A stretch of DNA of 64,000 bases from Rana temporaria (GCF_905171775.1 NC_053490.1:522903022-522967021); one strand, 5' to 3'. Numbered from the stretch's first letter, positions 49,391 through 58,166 are shown. Notes: generated by a model not told the origin, from the letters alone. A program made the numbers and translations.

Positions 49391-49550
49391 GGGGGCACTT
49401 GGCTTTCTCTTTGGGGACCAGACAGCGGCAGCAGCTTTCCGCCCCCTCTCCACCCGCTCTCCGCAAAAAAAAAAGTATCGGTGAAGCATCGGGAGCATTT
49501 GCGCGAGTACAAGTACTCGCAAAAATGCTCGGTATCGGGACAACCCTAGT

Positions 49551-50271
49551 CAGGGCCGCCATCAGGGGGGTACAGGCAGTACACTTGTAAGGGGCCCGGA
49601 GGTCCCCAGGGGCCCAGATGCAACCCCCTTTTTTAGAGGTCCGGAGGTCCCCAGGGGCCTGGAGGCCCCCAGGGCCCCAGATGGCAACCCCCTTTTTTTT
49701 ATTTTTTACTTTTTATAAAAAAAAAAAAAAAATGTAATATATTTTTATTTTATTTTTTATTAAAGGGCCAATTTCTTTCTCTTTTAGAGGTCCGGAGGCC
49801 CCCAGGGCACCAGATGGCAACCCCCTTTTTTTTATTTATTTTTAGAAAATAAAAAAAATGTAATATATTTTTATTTTATTTTTTATTAAAGGGCCAATTT
49901 CTTTTTTTTTTTTTTTTTTTGATGTCCAGAGGTCCCCAGATGGCAACCCCCTTTTTTTTTATTTTATTTTTATAGAGATCCGGAGGCCCCCAGGGGCCCT
50001 AAGGGTTACTAAAGGATATTTTTTTTATATATATATTTTATTTATTTTTATTAAAGGTCACCGGATGGCTACCCCCCTTTTTTATATATATATTTTTCTT
50101 TATTTCTTCTTTTTTTTGTAAAGGCCCCCCCCCCCCGCTTCTCAATTCAAGGCAGCCCCCCCTTCTCAATTTCAGGCGGCAGCACCCCCCCCCCCCCCCT
50201 CGGTTCTCTGCTCTAGGGGGCCCATACCTGAAGCTGTGTAAGGGGCCCCATAATTCCTGATCGCGGCCCTG
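49551..50271. mobile_element. hAT-like element, target duplication ACCCTAGT
   Basis: Termini CAGGGCCGCCATCAG and CTGATCGCGGCCCTG. Identical 8-bp flanks (49543-49550 and 50272-50279) come from the last bases of the older hAT. The interior has AGGTCCCCAGGGGCC and (A/T)-rich repeats. Confidence 0.85.
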
Positions 50272-50488
50272 ACCCTAGTATATACGGTATGTGACTTCTG
50301 AAGGTAATTGGTTGCGCCAGAGCTTTTTATGGGCTTCATAACAAAGGGGGTTAATACATACGCACATGGCAATTATATATTATATATTTTTCTAATTTTA
50401 CGTCACCAACTTAGACTATTGTGTTCTGATCCATCACATATAAATTTAGATTTTCCTAGCTTGTGACGGAAAATATTAGTTATATGAA

Positions 50489-50688
50489 GACAGGAGGCGA
50501 GTATCTTATGCATTATCTTCCTTTAATAATGCGCACAGCAGAAATACAACTTTCAGTGAATTTCAATAATAAAATAACTTTTTATAAACAAACTACAAGT
50601 CCCAGCAGTCCTCTGGGTATGCCGGCCAATCACACGGCAGATCCGGTAGTATATAAGGGACTGTCTCTTTAAACACCTCCTCTTTCTT
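50489..50688. repeat. DIRS inverted terminal repeat, 3' side
   Basis: It matches the inverse of 56104-56303 over 200 bp except for a short GCGAGT/GCTCAT difference. A further 51 bp (50438-50488) extends outward only on this side and recurs in the internal complementary region. Confidence 0.95.
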
Positions 50689-50907
50689 GGAGCGAAACTG
50701 GTAAGGACTTGAAACCGAAAACTTCAACTGCAACTGGTCTTCCGTCCGTCAGGAATCGGATCCGGCGAGTCGAGCAGGTAGACGTCCCAACGGGGAACAA
50801 CAACGGAGAACACTCCGGAAACTTCTCAGCCCGTGGCTCGTGTGTTTCGTTCATCAATAGCCTGGAACAACATGAGATAAAACCGTGATAGGGTTGGGTC
50901 GGGTGGG

Positions 50908-51005
50908 AAGATACTCGCCTCCTGTCTTCATATAACTAATATTTTCCGTCACAAGCTAGGAAAATCTAAATTTATATATCAGACAGGAGGCTCATATCTT
51001 ATGCA
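50908..51005. repeat. DIRS internal complementary region
   Basis: 50908-50977 is the reverse complement of the left outer end 50438-50507. 50973-51005 is the reverse complement of the right outer end 56280-56312. The segment therefore equals the joined ends and can template a circular intermediate, the defining DIRS feature. Confidence 0.95.
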
Positions 51006-51069
51006 AGTTCAAAGTCATAAATGGATATACATACAGTGTTAAACTTGACAAATCAAAATAATAACATAA

Positions 51070-54000
51070 TCACAGAACTGTCATAGATACGTGGTCCTCC
51101 GGTCTAAAGTAAAATTGGCGAAAAGTGGTCTCGGAAGACCAGTCTGCCGCCATCAGAAGATCCGAAAGTGAGCCACCCGAGGTGATTACCTTGGTAGCCA
51201 TGGCACCCCTTGAAGAATGGGCACCGAACAGAGTGACATCAATCCCGGCCATGTCCATGGTGAACCTCACCCACCGGGCCAGCGTGGCCGAGGAAACCGG
51301 AAGATGTGGGCGTACGTAGGAAATGAGAAGTTGCGACAACGACGGAGATCGTAGCGCAGCTGTTTGTAACTCATAGGCCTGCAAGCAGCGAACCACACAT
51401 AAGCGTGGGTGTGATGGAAAAGACGGATAAAAGACCGATTGTATTCTTGTTTTTGTACGACGTACAACCGAGAACTGAACGCCCCGGGGTGAAAATTGGC
51501 GCCTAGAAATGTCTAAGGCTTTGACATCAGATACTCGTTTGATGGAGATTAAGCATAAAAGAACAGTAAGTTTAAAGGATAGTAGCTTTAGCGGGAGAGC
51601 GTCATTGTCCTCCCATGTAGAGAACATGTTCAATACCAATGCCACATCCCAAGTGCTCTGATATCTGGGATGTGGTGGACGTTGAAATCTAACACCTCGC
51701 AAGAGGCGGCACACCAAGGGATGTCTACCAACCGGAAGGGAATCTACCGGGCAATGGTAAGCCGAAATGGCTGATCGATACACGTTGATGGAGCTATATG
51801 ATCTCCCGGATTCAAATGAATCCGCCAGATAATTAACTACCATTGGTACAGGTGCGTGAACGGGATCAATTTGCCGTTGATCACACCAACGTACCCAGGT
51901 TCCCCAGGCTGATCGGTACGCCGATCTAGTCCCGGGGGCCCAGGCCAGGGCGAGGAGGTCCCTAGCCGTTCGTGAAAGGTTGTTACCTGAGTCCGAGACC
52001 CCGATACCAACCAAGCGAGGAGATGAAGGTCGTGACCCACTACCAGGGGATGGAGTTCCCCTGTTGGATTGGATAAGAGATGTGGAACCCGGGGAAGCAG
52101 TCTGGGGAGATCGACAGTCATTCCCAGGAGCAGGGGGAACCACGGTTGTGCTGGCCACCAAGGAGTGATCAACACGACTGAGGCCCCCAGGTTTGCCACA
52201 TGTAGGAGAACCCTGAGGATCATTGAGAAGGGTGGAAACGCATAATGCGTCCCTTGTGGCCAGATCTGGCGAAGGGCGTCTATCGCCTGGGCCTCGGGGT
52301 CCGGTCTCCAGCTGAAAAAGTGCGGGAGCTGCCGGTTGAGGCGTGAGGCGAAGAGGTCCATGGAAAAGGAACCCCACAGTCGAAGCAGGGAGAGGAATAC
52401 CGAACGGTCTAGTCGCCAGTCGCTGGAGTCGGTGAGGTACCGAGAATTCCAGTCCGCAACCAAATTCGAGGTGCCTGGGATGTATTCTGCCAAGGGAACG
52501 ATGTTGCGTTCCAGACAGAAGTGCCAAAACTCCTTTGCTAAAATTGCCAGGGTTCTGGATCTGGAGCCGCCTAGGCGGTTGACATATTGGACTGCGGTCA
52601 CGTTGTCCATGCGTAGTAAAACACAGCAATTGGATACGTTCGGCAGAAGACTCCTGAGGGCGAAAAAGGCCGCCGTGAGTTCCAACGCATTGATGTGAAG
52701 CATCGACTCCTCTGCGGACCAGGTCCCTCCTGTGGCGGAAGGTCCGCAGCGAGCACCCCAGCCGTGTCGGCTCGCATCCGATTCTATAATGTAATCCGGA
52801 TTGGAGCTGAAAATGGTTTTCCCATTCCACTCGGTGGCGTGTTTTAACCACCAGCGTAACTCTACCACAGCTTCCGCATCCAGTGGTACCTCGTCTGAGT
52901 AGCGAAGGCCCTGGCGCAGGTGAAGCGCTTTGAGCCTCTGCAGGGCTCGATAATGAAGTGGTGCCGGAAAGATGGCCTGTACAGAGGCCGATAAGAGTCC
53001 TACTAGTCGTGCTAAGCCGCGTAGGGACACTCGCCGTTTGTACAATATGGAATGTATCTCCTTGCGGATAATGGCCAGTTTGGTCTTGGGCAAGCGAAGG
53101 ACAGCGCGATTGGTGTCCACTAAGAATCCCAAAAATTCCATCTCTTGGGATGGAGTCAGGATGGACTTTTCGCAGTTTATGACAAAGCCTAATTCCTGGA
53201 GTAAGTTGACAGTCCAGGAGGCATGAATGTTTGCCAGGTCTATGGAACGAGCCATAATGAGCAGGTCGTCCAGGTAGATAATCAATCGTACGCCCCTGCT
53301 CCGTAGGGCCGCCACCACTGGTTTCAGCAACTTGGTGAAGCACCATGGGGCGGAGGATAGCCCGAAGGGAAGGCAGGTGAATTGCCATATCTTGTCCCTC
53401 CAAATGAAGCGTAGAAGGTGTTGGGAGGAAGGGTGGATGGGGACTGTGAGGTAGGCGTCCTTCAGGTCCACCTTTACCAACCAGTCCCCGGGACGCAGGA
53501 GGTCCCTCAGATGGTGAATCCCTTCCATCTTGAAGTGTCGATAAACGACGTGTTGATTGAGGGTTTTTAGATTTATAACGGGGCGGAAACCGCCATCCTT
53601 TTTCCTGACCAGAAAGAGGTTGCTGAGGAACCCTGGGGAGAGAGGGTCCACCTCTATGACGGCCTGTTTGGAGAGGAGCGCTTGGAGCTCTTGGTCTATA
53701 AGTATCGAGTTCTGGTTTGAGAACCGGATGGGGTGAGGTACCACATTCAGTTCTGGTAAGGAATACAGTTCTATCTGATATCCCGTAACCGTGTTGAGTA
53801 TCCAGGGGTCTGCCGAAATCGCAGACCAGCCGTGGATAAAATGTCTCAATCTTCCCCCTAGGGTGTGAAAAAAATACTGGTGTGTGGCACTCACCGGTAG
53901 CAGGTCTTGAACGGGGATAGCCTCTCCCTCCGCGTCCCCTCCAGGGACGTCCGCGTGGCGGAAAGAATGGTGCTGGTTGAGCCACCGGGATTGGATATGA

Positions 54001-55272
54001 CTGTGGAGCCTGGCTGTACTGAGCGGGAGCTCTATAGTATTGCCTGTTTGCGGAGTAGCGACCGGCAGAACGGCCCCTGTTTCTGCCGGCCCTGGGAAAA
54101 ATTTTGGCGGTCCCTGATTTCTTCAGTGAAGATTGGGCCTTGTCCAGACTCGTGTACAGTCCGACCATTTTATTAATATCCTTGATAAGGGAATCTCCAA
54201 AGAGCATGCCCTCGGCTGACGGGCCAGGTTCTGAGTCTGCGAGATGGGATAGTTGAGGATCCAATCTCATTAAAATGGATCTGCGACGCTCCGTGGAGCA
54301 AATGGTATTTGCGCTGCCTAACAGGCAAACCGTTCTTTGGGCCCAGCCTCTGAGCTGATCCAAGTCCACCGGATTATCCGAGGAGGAAGCTTGCTCGGCT
54401 ATATTTAAAATTTTGGTGACAGGGCCGAACAGATCGAGTATGCGATCCTGGATGGAACGAAAGGATCGTTCGATACCCTTTTTTGAATATTTGCCCTGTT
54501 TTGTAAGGTACCTGAGCAGTACCGGGTCCACCTCGGGGGTGCAAACCGCCTTTTTTGGGATGCATGGGCGAGGACACTCCGCTCTCAATTTGTTGCGGTT
54601 GTTTTTATCCACGGACCTGCGGGCCCAGTATTGGATATATTGGGCAACCTCCGGAAGAGGGGCCCATTCTCCAGAGCGGGGGTGAGAAATCCCTTCTGGA
54701 TCGAAGAAGGGTTCTCCCTTAGCGTCTAGAATTATTTCGCCCTGGGTTACAGGGGTGGCGTTGTCAGTGGGCGCCATATGCCCACTACCCTCATAATCAA
54801 TATCATCAGCATCATCATCAGACTCGTAGGCGTCTGCCGCCTCAGATTCCGCGGACGAATCAGACGTGTCCACAAAGGAATCAGGTTTGGACCGTCTTGC
54901 GGACCGTTGCCCCTGCGTTTGCTGCTCCCCGAGGCTCAGGGGTCGGTGAGAGTCTGGGAGGGTAGTGGGTCGGCAGACCGGGTTGGGTGCTGCCTGGGGC
55001 ACATTATTTACTTCCCCTGCCGGGGAGTCGCATGTTGTGGGAACGTGTTTGCGCTTATGAGTCGCCTTGCTCTTTTTTGTGGGCGGTTCACCACAGCCTG
55101 GGGGACCAGGCATGACAGCAGCCAAATGTGTCATGGGGGCCGAAGCCATGGCTACTTGTACCGAATGGTTAATGAGTTCCTGGATCTGGGCAGCAGTCAG
55201 GAATATGGGGCTATGAAGGGTGTGGTCACCTCCATTTGGGGTGACAGGGGCTTCAGTATACTCATCAGCCAT
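51070..55272 (-). CDS. DIRS gag and tyrosine recombinase in one 1400-codon frame
   Basis: ATG at 55270-55272 in good context (ACCATGG), stop at 51070-51072. Residues 1-458 are gag-like: a basic KK..KRK patch near 65-76, an acidic stretch near 146-161 and an RGG-type basic tail (440-451), probably for RNA binding. Residues about 1097-1400 are the tyrosine recombinase, with catalytic R1246, H1352, R1355 (HSSR) and Y1388; it would integrate the circular DNA. Residues about 460-1096 look like the alternative frame of the RT gene: low complexity, no domain. Gag and recombinase thus share a frame although RT lies between them. The product may be a 1400-residue fusion, or splicing or termination may separate the parts. 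The recombinase overlaps the RT frame by about 150 bp. DIRS elements are known for overlapping genes; a continuous gag-to-recombinase frame is the unusual point. Confidence 0.9.
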   Translation of the reverse strand: MADEYTEAPVTPNGGDHTLHSPIFLTAAQIQELINHSVQVAMASAPMTHLAAVMPGPPGCGEPPTKKSKATHKRKHVPTTCDSPAGEVNNVPQAAPNPVCRPTTLPDSHRPLSLGEQQTQGQRSARRSKPDSFVDTSDSSAESEAADAYESDDDADDIDYEGSGHMAPTDNATPVTQGEIILDAKGEPFFDPEGISHPRSGEWAPLPEVAQYIQYWARRSVDKNNRNKLRAECPRPCIPKKAVCTPEVDPVLLRYLTKQGKYSKKGIERSFRSIQDRILDLFGPVTKILNIAEQASSSDNPVDLDQLRGWAQRTVCLLGSANTICSTERRRSILMRLDPQLSHLADSEPGPSAEGMLFGDSLIKDINKMVGLYTSLDKAQSSLKKSGTAKIFPRAGRNRGRSAGRYSANRQYYRAPAQYSQAPQSYPIPVAQPAPFFPPRGRPWRGRGGRGYPRSRPATGECHTPVFFSHPRGKIETFYPRLVCDFGRPLDTQHGYGISDRTVFLTRTECGTSPHPVLKPELDTYRPRAPSAPLQTGRHRGGPSLPRVPQQPLSGQEKGWRFPPRYKSKNPQSTRRLSTLQDGRDSPSEGPPASRGLVGKGGPEGRLPHSPHPPFLPTPSTLHLEGQDMAIHLPSLRAILRPMVLHQVAETSGGGPTEQGRTIDYLPGRPAHYGSFHRPGKHSCLLDCQLTPGIRLCHKLRKVHPDSIPRDGIFGILSGHQSRCPSLAQDQTGHYPQGDTFHIVQTASVPTRLSTTSRTLIGLCTGHLSGTTSLSSPAEAQSASPAPGPSLLRRGTTGCGSCGRVTLVVKTRHRVEWENHFQLQSGLHYRIGCEPTRLGCSLRTFRHRRDLVRRGVDASHQCVGTHGGLFRPQESSAERIQLLCFTTHGQRDRSPICQPPRRLQIQNPGNFSKGVLALLSGTQHRSLGRIHPRHLEFGCGLEFSVPHRLQRLATRPFGIPLPASTVGFLFHGPLRLTPQPAAPALFQLETGPRGPGDRRPSPDLATRDALCVSTLLNDPQGSPTCGKPGGLSRVDHSLVASTTVVPPAPGNDCRSPQTASPGSTSLIQSNRGTPSPGSGSRPSSPRLVGIGVSDSGNNLSRTARDLLALAWAPGTRSAYRSAWGTWVRWCDQRQIDPVHAPVPMVVNYLADSFESGRSYSSINVYRSAISAYHCPVDSLPVGRHPLVCRLLRGVRFQRPPHPRYQSTWDVALVLNMFSTWEDNDALPLKLLSFKLTVLLCLISIKRVSDVKALDISRRQFSPRGVQFSVVRRTKTRIQSVFYPSFPSHPRLCVVRCLQAYELQTAALRSPSLSQLLISYVRPHLPVSSATLARWVRFTMDMAGIDVTLFGAHSSRGAMATKVITSGGSLSDLLMAADWSSETTFRQFYFRPEDHVSMTVL
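51837..54122 (-). CDS. DIRS reverse transcriptase, RNase H and methyltransferase-like protein
   Basis: The frame is open from 54122 (just after a stop at 54123-54125) to a stop at 51837, 762 codons counting the stop. It contains no ATG before the RT core; the first methionine codon lies within the RT domain. Counting from 53894 (a GTG), RT motifs are VDLKDAYL (142-149) and YLDD (207-210). RNase H residues are D373, E405, D430 and D481. After these comes a phage-Dam-like methyltransferase segment with DLFASRLN (513-520) and FPPF (553-556), as in other DIRS elements. It copies element RNA into DNA; the methyltransferase role is unknown. The frame is +1 relative to gag, so a +1 ribosomal shift, internal initiation or splicing must be used. 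It is embedded wholly inside the 1400-codon frame. Confidence 0.9.
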   Translation of the reverse strand, partial: RNQGPPKFFPGPAETGAVLPVATPQTGNTIELPLSTARLHSHIQSRWLNQHHSFRHADVPGGDAEGEAIPVQDLLPVSATHQYFFHTLGGRLRHFIHGWSAISADPWILNTVTGYQIELYSLPELNVVPHPIRFSNQNSILIDQELQALLSKQAVIEVDPLSPGFLSNLFLVRKKDGGFRPVINLKTLNQHVVYRHFKMEGIHHLRDLLRPGDWLVKVDLKDAYLTVPIHPSSQHLLRFIWRDKIWQFTCLPFGLSSAPWCFTKLLKPVVAALRSRGVRLIIYLDDLLIMARSIDLANIHASWTVNLLQELGFVINCEKSILTPSQEMEFLGFLVDTNRAVLRLPKTKLAIIRKEIHSILYKRRVSLRGLARLVGLLSASVQAIFPAPLHYRALQRLKALHLRQGLRYSDEVPLDAEAVVELRWWLKHATEWNGKTIFSSNPDYIIESDASRHGWGARCGPSATGGTWSAEESMLHINALELTAAFFALRSLLPNVSNCCVLLRMDNVTAVQYVNRLGGSRSRTLAILAKEFWHFCLERNIVPLAEYIPGTSNLVADWNSRYLTDSSDWRLDRSVFLSLLRLWGSFSMDLFASRLNRQLPHFFSWRPDPEAQAIDALRQIWPQGTHYAFPPFSMILRVLLHVANLGASVVLITPWWPAQPWFPLLLGMTVDLPRLLPRVPHLLSNPTGELHPLVVGHDLHLLAWLVSGSRTQVTTFHERLGTSSPWPGPPGLDRRTDQPGEPGYVGVINGKLIPFTHLYQW

Positions 55273-55583
55273 GGTAATTACAAGCTGAGGGGAATCTCCT
55301 AGGTAACAGGTAATAGTGCAAGAGGGGAAAGCAGGTGGGAAGATTTTTCACACTACTGATTCCACTAGCACAGTGTAATTGCCCCAGATGATCTAGCCCA
55401 GTGAGGTTTTGATGAAAGGTACACCTATCTCTTATTGTTATTAGCAATAACCTATTAATTAGGGCTCTATTGATTTGATAAGATCGATTTGTGAAGGGGG
55501 GCCCTCAGGGACGTCCTACCCGTACAGCCGACTGCTCCACACTGGAGCAGCGGCGAACGGTAGGCGTGTCCACGTTCAGGAGA

Positions 55584-55790
55584 GCGTAATCTCGCGAGAT
55601 TACGCTTCCTGTGCTGTGATAGGACAGCGCTGAGGTCCGCCGAGCCCGCCCCCCGCAGCGCGCGACGTGCTGATTGGAGGAGCGCGGGGATGCTGCGATA
55701 CGCCCCCTCAGAGACGGGACTCTCTGAGGGGAAGCGCGCGGTGTCGGAAGAACTGACAGGGAAGGCGCCAAGAGAGTAAAATGGCGCCGA
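55584..55790. promoter_or_regulatory. Candidate DIRS promoter with TCTCGCGAGA and ATGGCGCC
   Basis: GC- and CpG-rich leader upstream of gag. A 22-bp perfect palindrome (55584-55605) is centred on TCTCGCGAGA, the motif bound by BANP at vertebrate CpG-island promoters. AAAATGGCGCC at 55778-55788 resembles a YY1 site. It lies 310-520 bp before the gag ATG. Promoter activity is inferred. Confidence 0.45.
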
Positions 55791-56103
55791 CCTGCGATGT
55801 GAGCTTTACCTCAGGGGATAGAGGACACCTATCATTGTATGCAGCAAGCGCTGGCGCTAAAAGCGACAGCTAAGGGCAACATCATATTTCTGACAAGGAA
55901 ATTATATATATATAGAAAATTACAATAGTACATATTAAATATAAAAATTAAACATAAAAATTACATATAATGTTAATATCACTACATCATTTAGAATGTA
56001 ATGGGCAAATAATGGGAACAAGTCCCATTAAATATGACAAGAATCAAACAATAAATTATATCTGTAGAATAATATACTCATCTGATTTCATGCTGTGAGC
56101 AGA

Positions 56104-56312
56104 AAGAAAGAGGAGGTGTTTAAAGAGACAGTCCCTTATATACTACCGGATCTGCCGTGTGATTGGCCGGCATACCCAGAGGACTGCTGGGACTTGTAGT
56201 TTGTTTATAAAAAGTTATTTTATTATTGAAATTCACTGAAAGTTGTATTTCTGCTGTGCGCATTATTAAAGGAAGATAATGCATAAGATATGAGCCTCCT
56301 GTCTGATATATA
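56104..56312. repeat. DIRS inverted terminal repeat, 5' side
   Basis: Shared part 56104-56303, then 9 outer bases that recur in the internal complementary region. The two terminal repeats are almost identical, which fits a young insertion. Confidence 0.95.
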
Positions 56313-56406
56313 ATTCAGATTAAAAAACATTGAACTAAAGGCTGTAATGTAACACAATAGGTAAAAAGCCAAGGGGGGGGGGTGAATACTTTTGCAGGGC
56401 ACGGTA

Positions 56407-56930
56407 TGGAAAGGACATTTTTCTGGAATCCATGGGAACATTTTCATTGTCGAACTTGGCAGTAAGTTGCTCTAACACGACATTTTTACCTTTTTTTATT
56501 CTCAATGACGCAGGTTTGGCGCTCTTGTCTTTTGGAATCACAAGGTTGAATGAATGTTGTCCTTGCCTGCCCCGCTCACACTGAATTACAAACAGCTTCC
56601 TCTCTTATAGATGATTAATACGGAACTGTTGCGCTAATGGAGTGGCTCTGTTGACCTTGAGATGTTGAATGAAATAAGCTGTATAGGAGAGGAAATGGTG
56701 ATATCACGCTGCGTCTGAGCACGAAAAACAATAGTTACATGTCGGGGATGTCAGTTGGCTGAACAGAGACCAGACACATAAATATCCGGTGTAGAAGTGA
56801 TGACCTTTGTTATAGTATGACAGGTCCTCTTTATGTATGAAAATGTAACCTGAGCGCTCAGGGGGTTCAGCACCCTCAGAGGTGGGCACAACCTGACCTT
56901 AAGATTGGGAGTCGGCAGATGGACGACCAG
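56407..56930. other. Non-repetitive island, candidate conserved non-coding element
   Basis: Starts right after the Tc1-like terminus. Balanced sequence with GATGATTAATACGG and GATGTTGAATGAAATAAGC; no repeat recognised, no coding frame. Confidence 0.35.
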
Positions 56931-57989
56931 TTAACCACTTCAGCCCCGGAGGATTTGGCTGCCCAATGACGGGTCATTTTTTGCGATTCGGCACTGCGTT
57001 CCTTTAACTGACAATTGCGCGGTTGTGCGACGTGGCACCCAAACAAAATTGGCATCCTTTTTTCCCCACAAATAGAGCTTCCTTTTGGGGGTATTTGATC
57101 ACCTCTGCGGTTTTTATTTTTTGCGCTATAAACAAAAAAAGAGCGACAATTTTGAAAAAAAAGCTATATTTTTTTTACTTTTTGCTATAATAAATATCCT
57201 CAAAAAATGTATAAAAAAATATTTTTTTTCCTCAGTTTAGGCCGATACGTGTTCTTCTACATATTTTTGGTAACAAAAATCACGATAAGCGTATATTGAT
57301 TGGTTTGTGCACGAGTTGTAGCGTCTACAAAATAGGGGATAGTTTTATGGCATTTTCATTATTATTTTTACTAGTAATGGCGACGATCTCCGTTTTTTTT
57401 TCCGATCGTGACTGCGACATTATGGCGGACACTTTTGACGCAATTTTGGGACCACTGTCATTTTATACAGCAATCGGTGCTATAAAAATGCACTGATTAC
57501 TGTGTCACTGGCAGGGAAGGGGTTTACCACTAGGGGGCGAGGAAGGGGTTAAGTGTGTCCTAGGGAGTGATTCTAACTGTGGGGAGGGGGGGATGGGCTA
57601 CCTGTGATACAACATTGATTACTGCTTTCGATGACTGGGAGCAGTAGATCGCTGTCCTGTCACAAGGTAGAACAGGGAAATGCCTTGTTTACACAGGCAT
57701 CCCCCTGTTCTGCAGCTCTGTGACACGATTGGGGGACACCGGCGGACATCGAGTCCGTAGGTCCCGCAGGCACGGTTACGAAGCTCGCGAAAGGGGCATG
57801 CACTCGCCGGCGGCGACGGCGTGAAATTTAAAGTGACATACAGGTACCTTGGATTACTAGCATAATCCATTCCAGGAGAATACTCTTATATCAAAGCAAG
57901 TTTCCCCATTGAAGTCATTGGAAACGAAAATAATTTGTTCCGCATTGACTTCAATGGCATGCAATACCTTCCAGAGGTCAAGTGGTTAA
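56931..57989 (+). mobile_element. Complete TTAA element, family A
   Basis: TTAA at 56931-56934 and 57986-57989; termini CCACTTCAGCCCC and AGAGGTCAAGTGG. Body as in 34390-35336. Confidence 0.8.
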
Positions 57990-58166
57990 TGACGTATTAA
58001 TGATTACAGAGCTGCATTGGTTTGTGTCTTCAGAAACTGCCTGAGGCCCAATGATAAAAGGTGGAGCTTTAAAAAAAAAAAAAAAGATCCGGTTTCTGTA
58101 TATTGTGACAGGTCAGGAATGTATCCAGGCAGACTTGTAATGTTACGGAGAAGTCTACCTTGTGAG
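57990..58166. other. Short unique-looking segment
   Basis: Contains TGACGTATTAATGATTACAG. No gene seen. Confidence 0.3.

Larger units (their letters stand above)
48950..50277. mobile_element. hAT-like element with long palindrome, split by another hAT
   Basis: Termini TAGGGTTGTCCCGATAC and GGTATCGGGACAACCCTA. The flanks GTATAAAC (48942-48949) and GTATATAC (50278-50285) match at 7 of 8. Its core (49120-49390) is a palindrome with arms over 100 bp. Its last bases are separated by 49551-50271. Confidence 0.8.
46954..50287. mobile_element. TA-flanked mariner-like element containing four younger insertions
   Basis: Left terminus CCATATATACTCGAG after TA (46952-46953); right terminus ...GAGTATATACGG before TA (50288-50289). 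Removing it restores the Tc1-like phrase CTAATTATGTGACTTC. It contains a foldback element, hAT elements, and a small GGGCACAGTGAGG-type array near 48730-48800. Confidence 0.75.
50438..56312 (-). mobile_element. Complete DIRS-type tyrosine-recombinase retrotransposon
   Basis: Inverted terminal repeats share 200 bp, and an internal complementary region pairs with both outer ends. Two long overlapping frames encode gag, RT/RNase H/methyltransferase-like and tyrosine recombinase. No target-site duplication is seen, as expected for integration by a tyrosine recombinase. It lies in the non-coding end of the Tc1-like element. Structure and frames look intact, so activity is possible. Confidence 0.95.
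44345..56406 (-). mobile_element. Degenerate Tc1-like transposon split into five pieces by nested insertions
   Basis: Pieces at about 44345-44442, 46048-46132, 46500-46953, 50288-50437 and 56313-56406 are collinear with one Tc1-like family that I recognise, read on the minus strand. The outer terminus at 56380-56406 is GGTGAATACTTTTGCAGGGC then ACGGTA. The left (3') part is missing. Without insertions the remnant is under 0.9 kb. Inserted are a hAT, two TA-flanked elements and the DIRS element. Confidence 0.8.

Noticed and set aside
53892..53894. GTG at 53892-53894 as the true RT start
   Set aside because: The open frame continues upstream to 54122, and GTG is an unlikely start in an animal. 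Frameshift or splicing is a better explanation.
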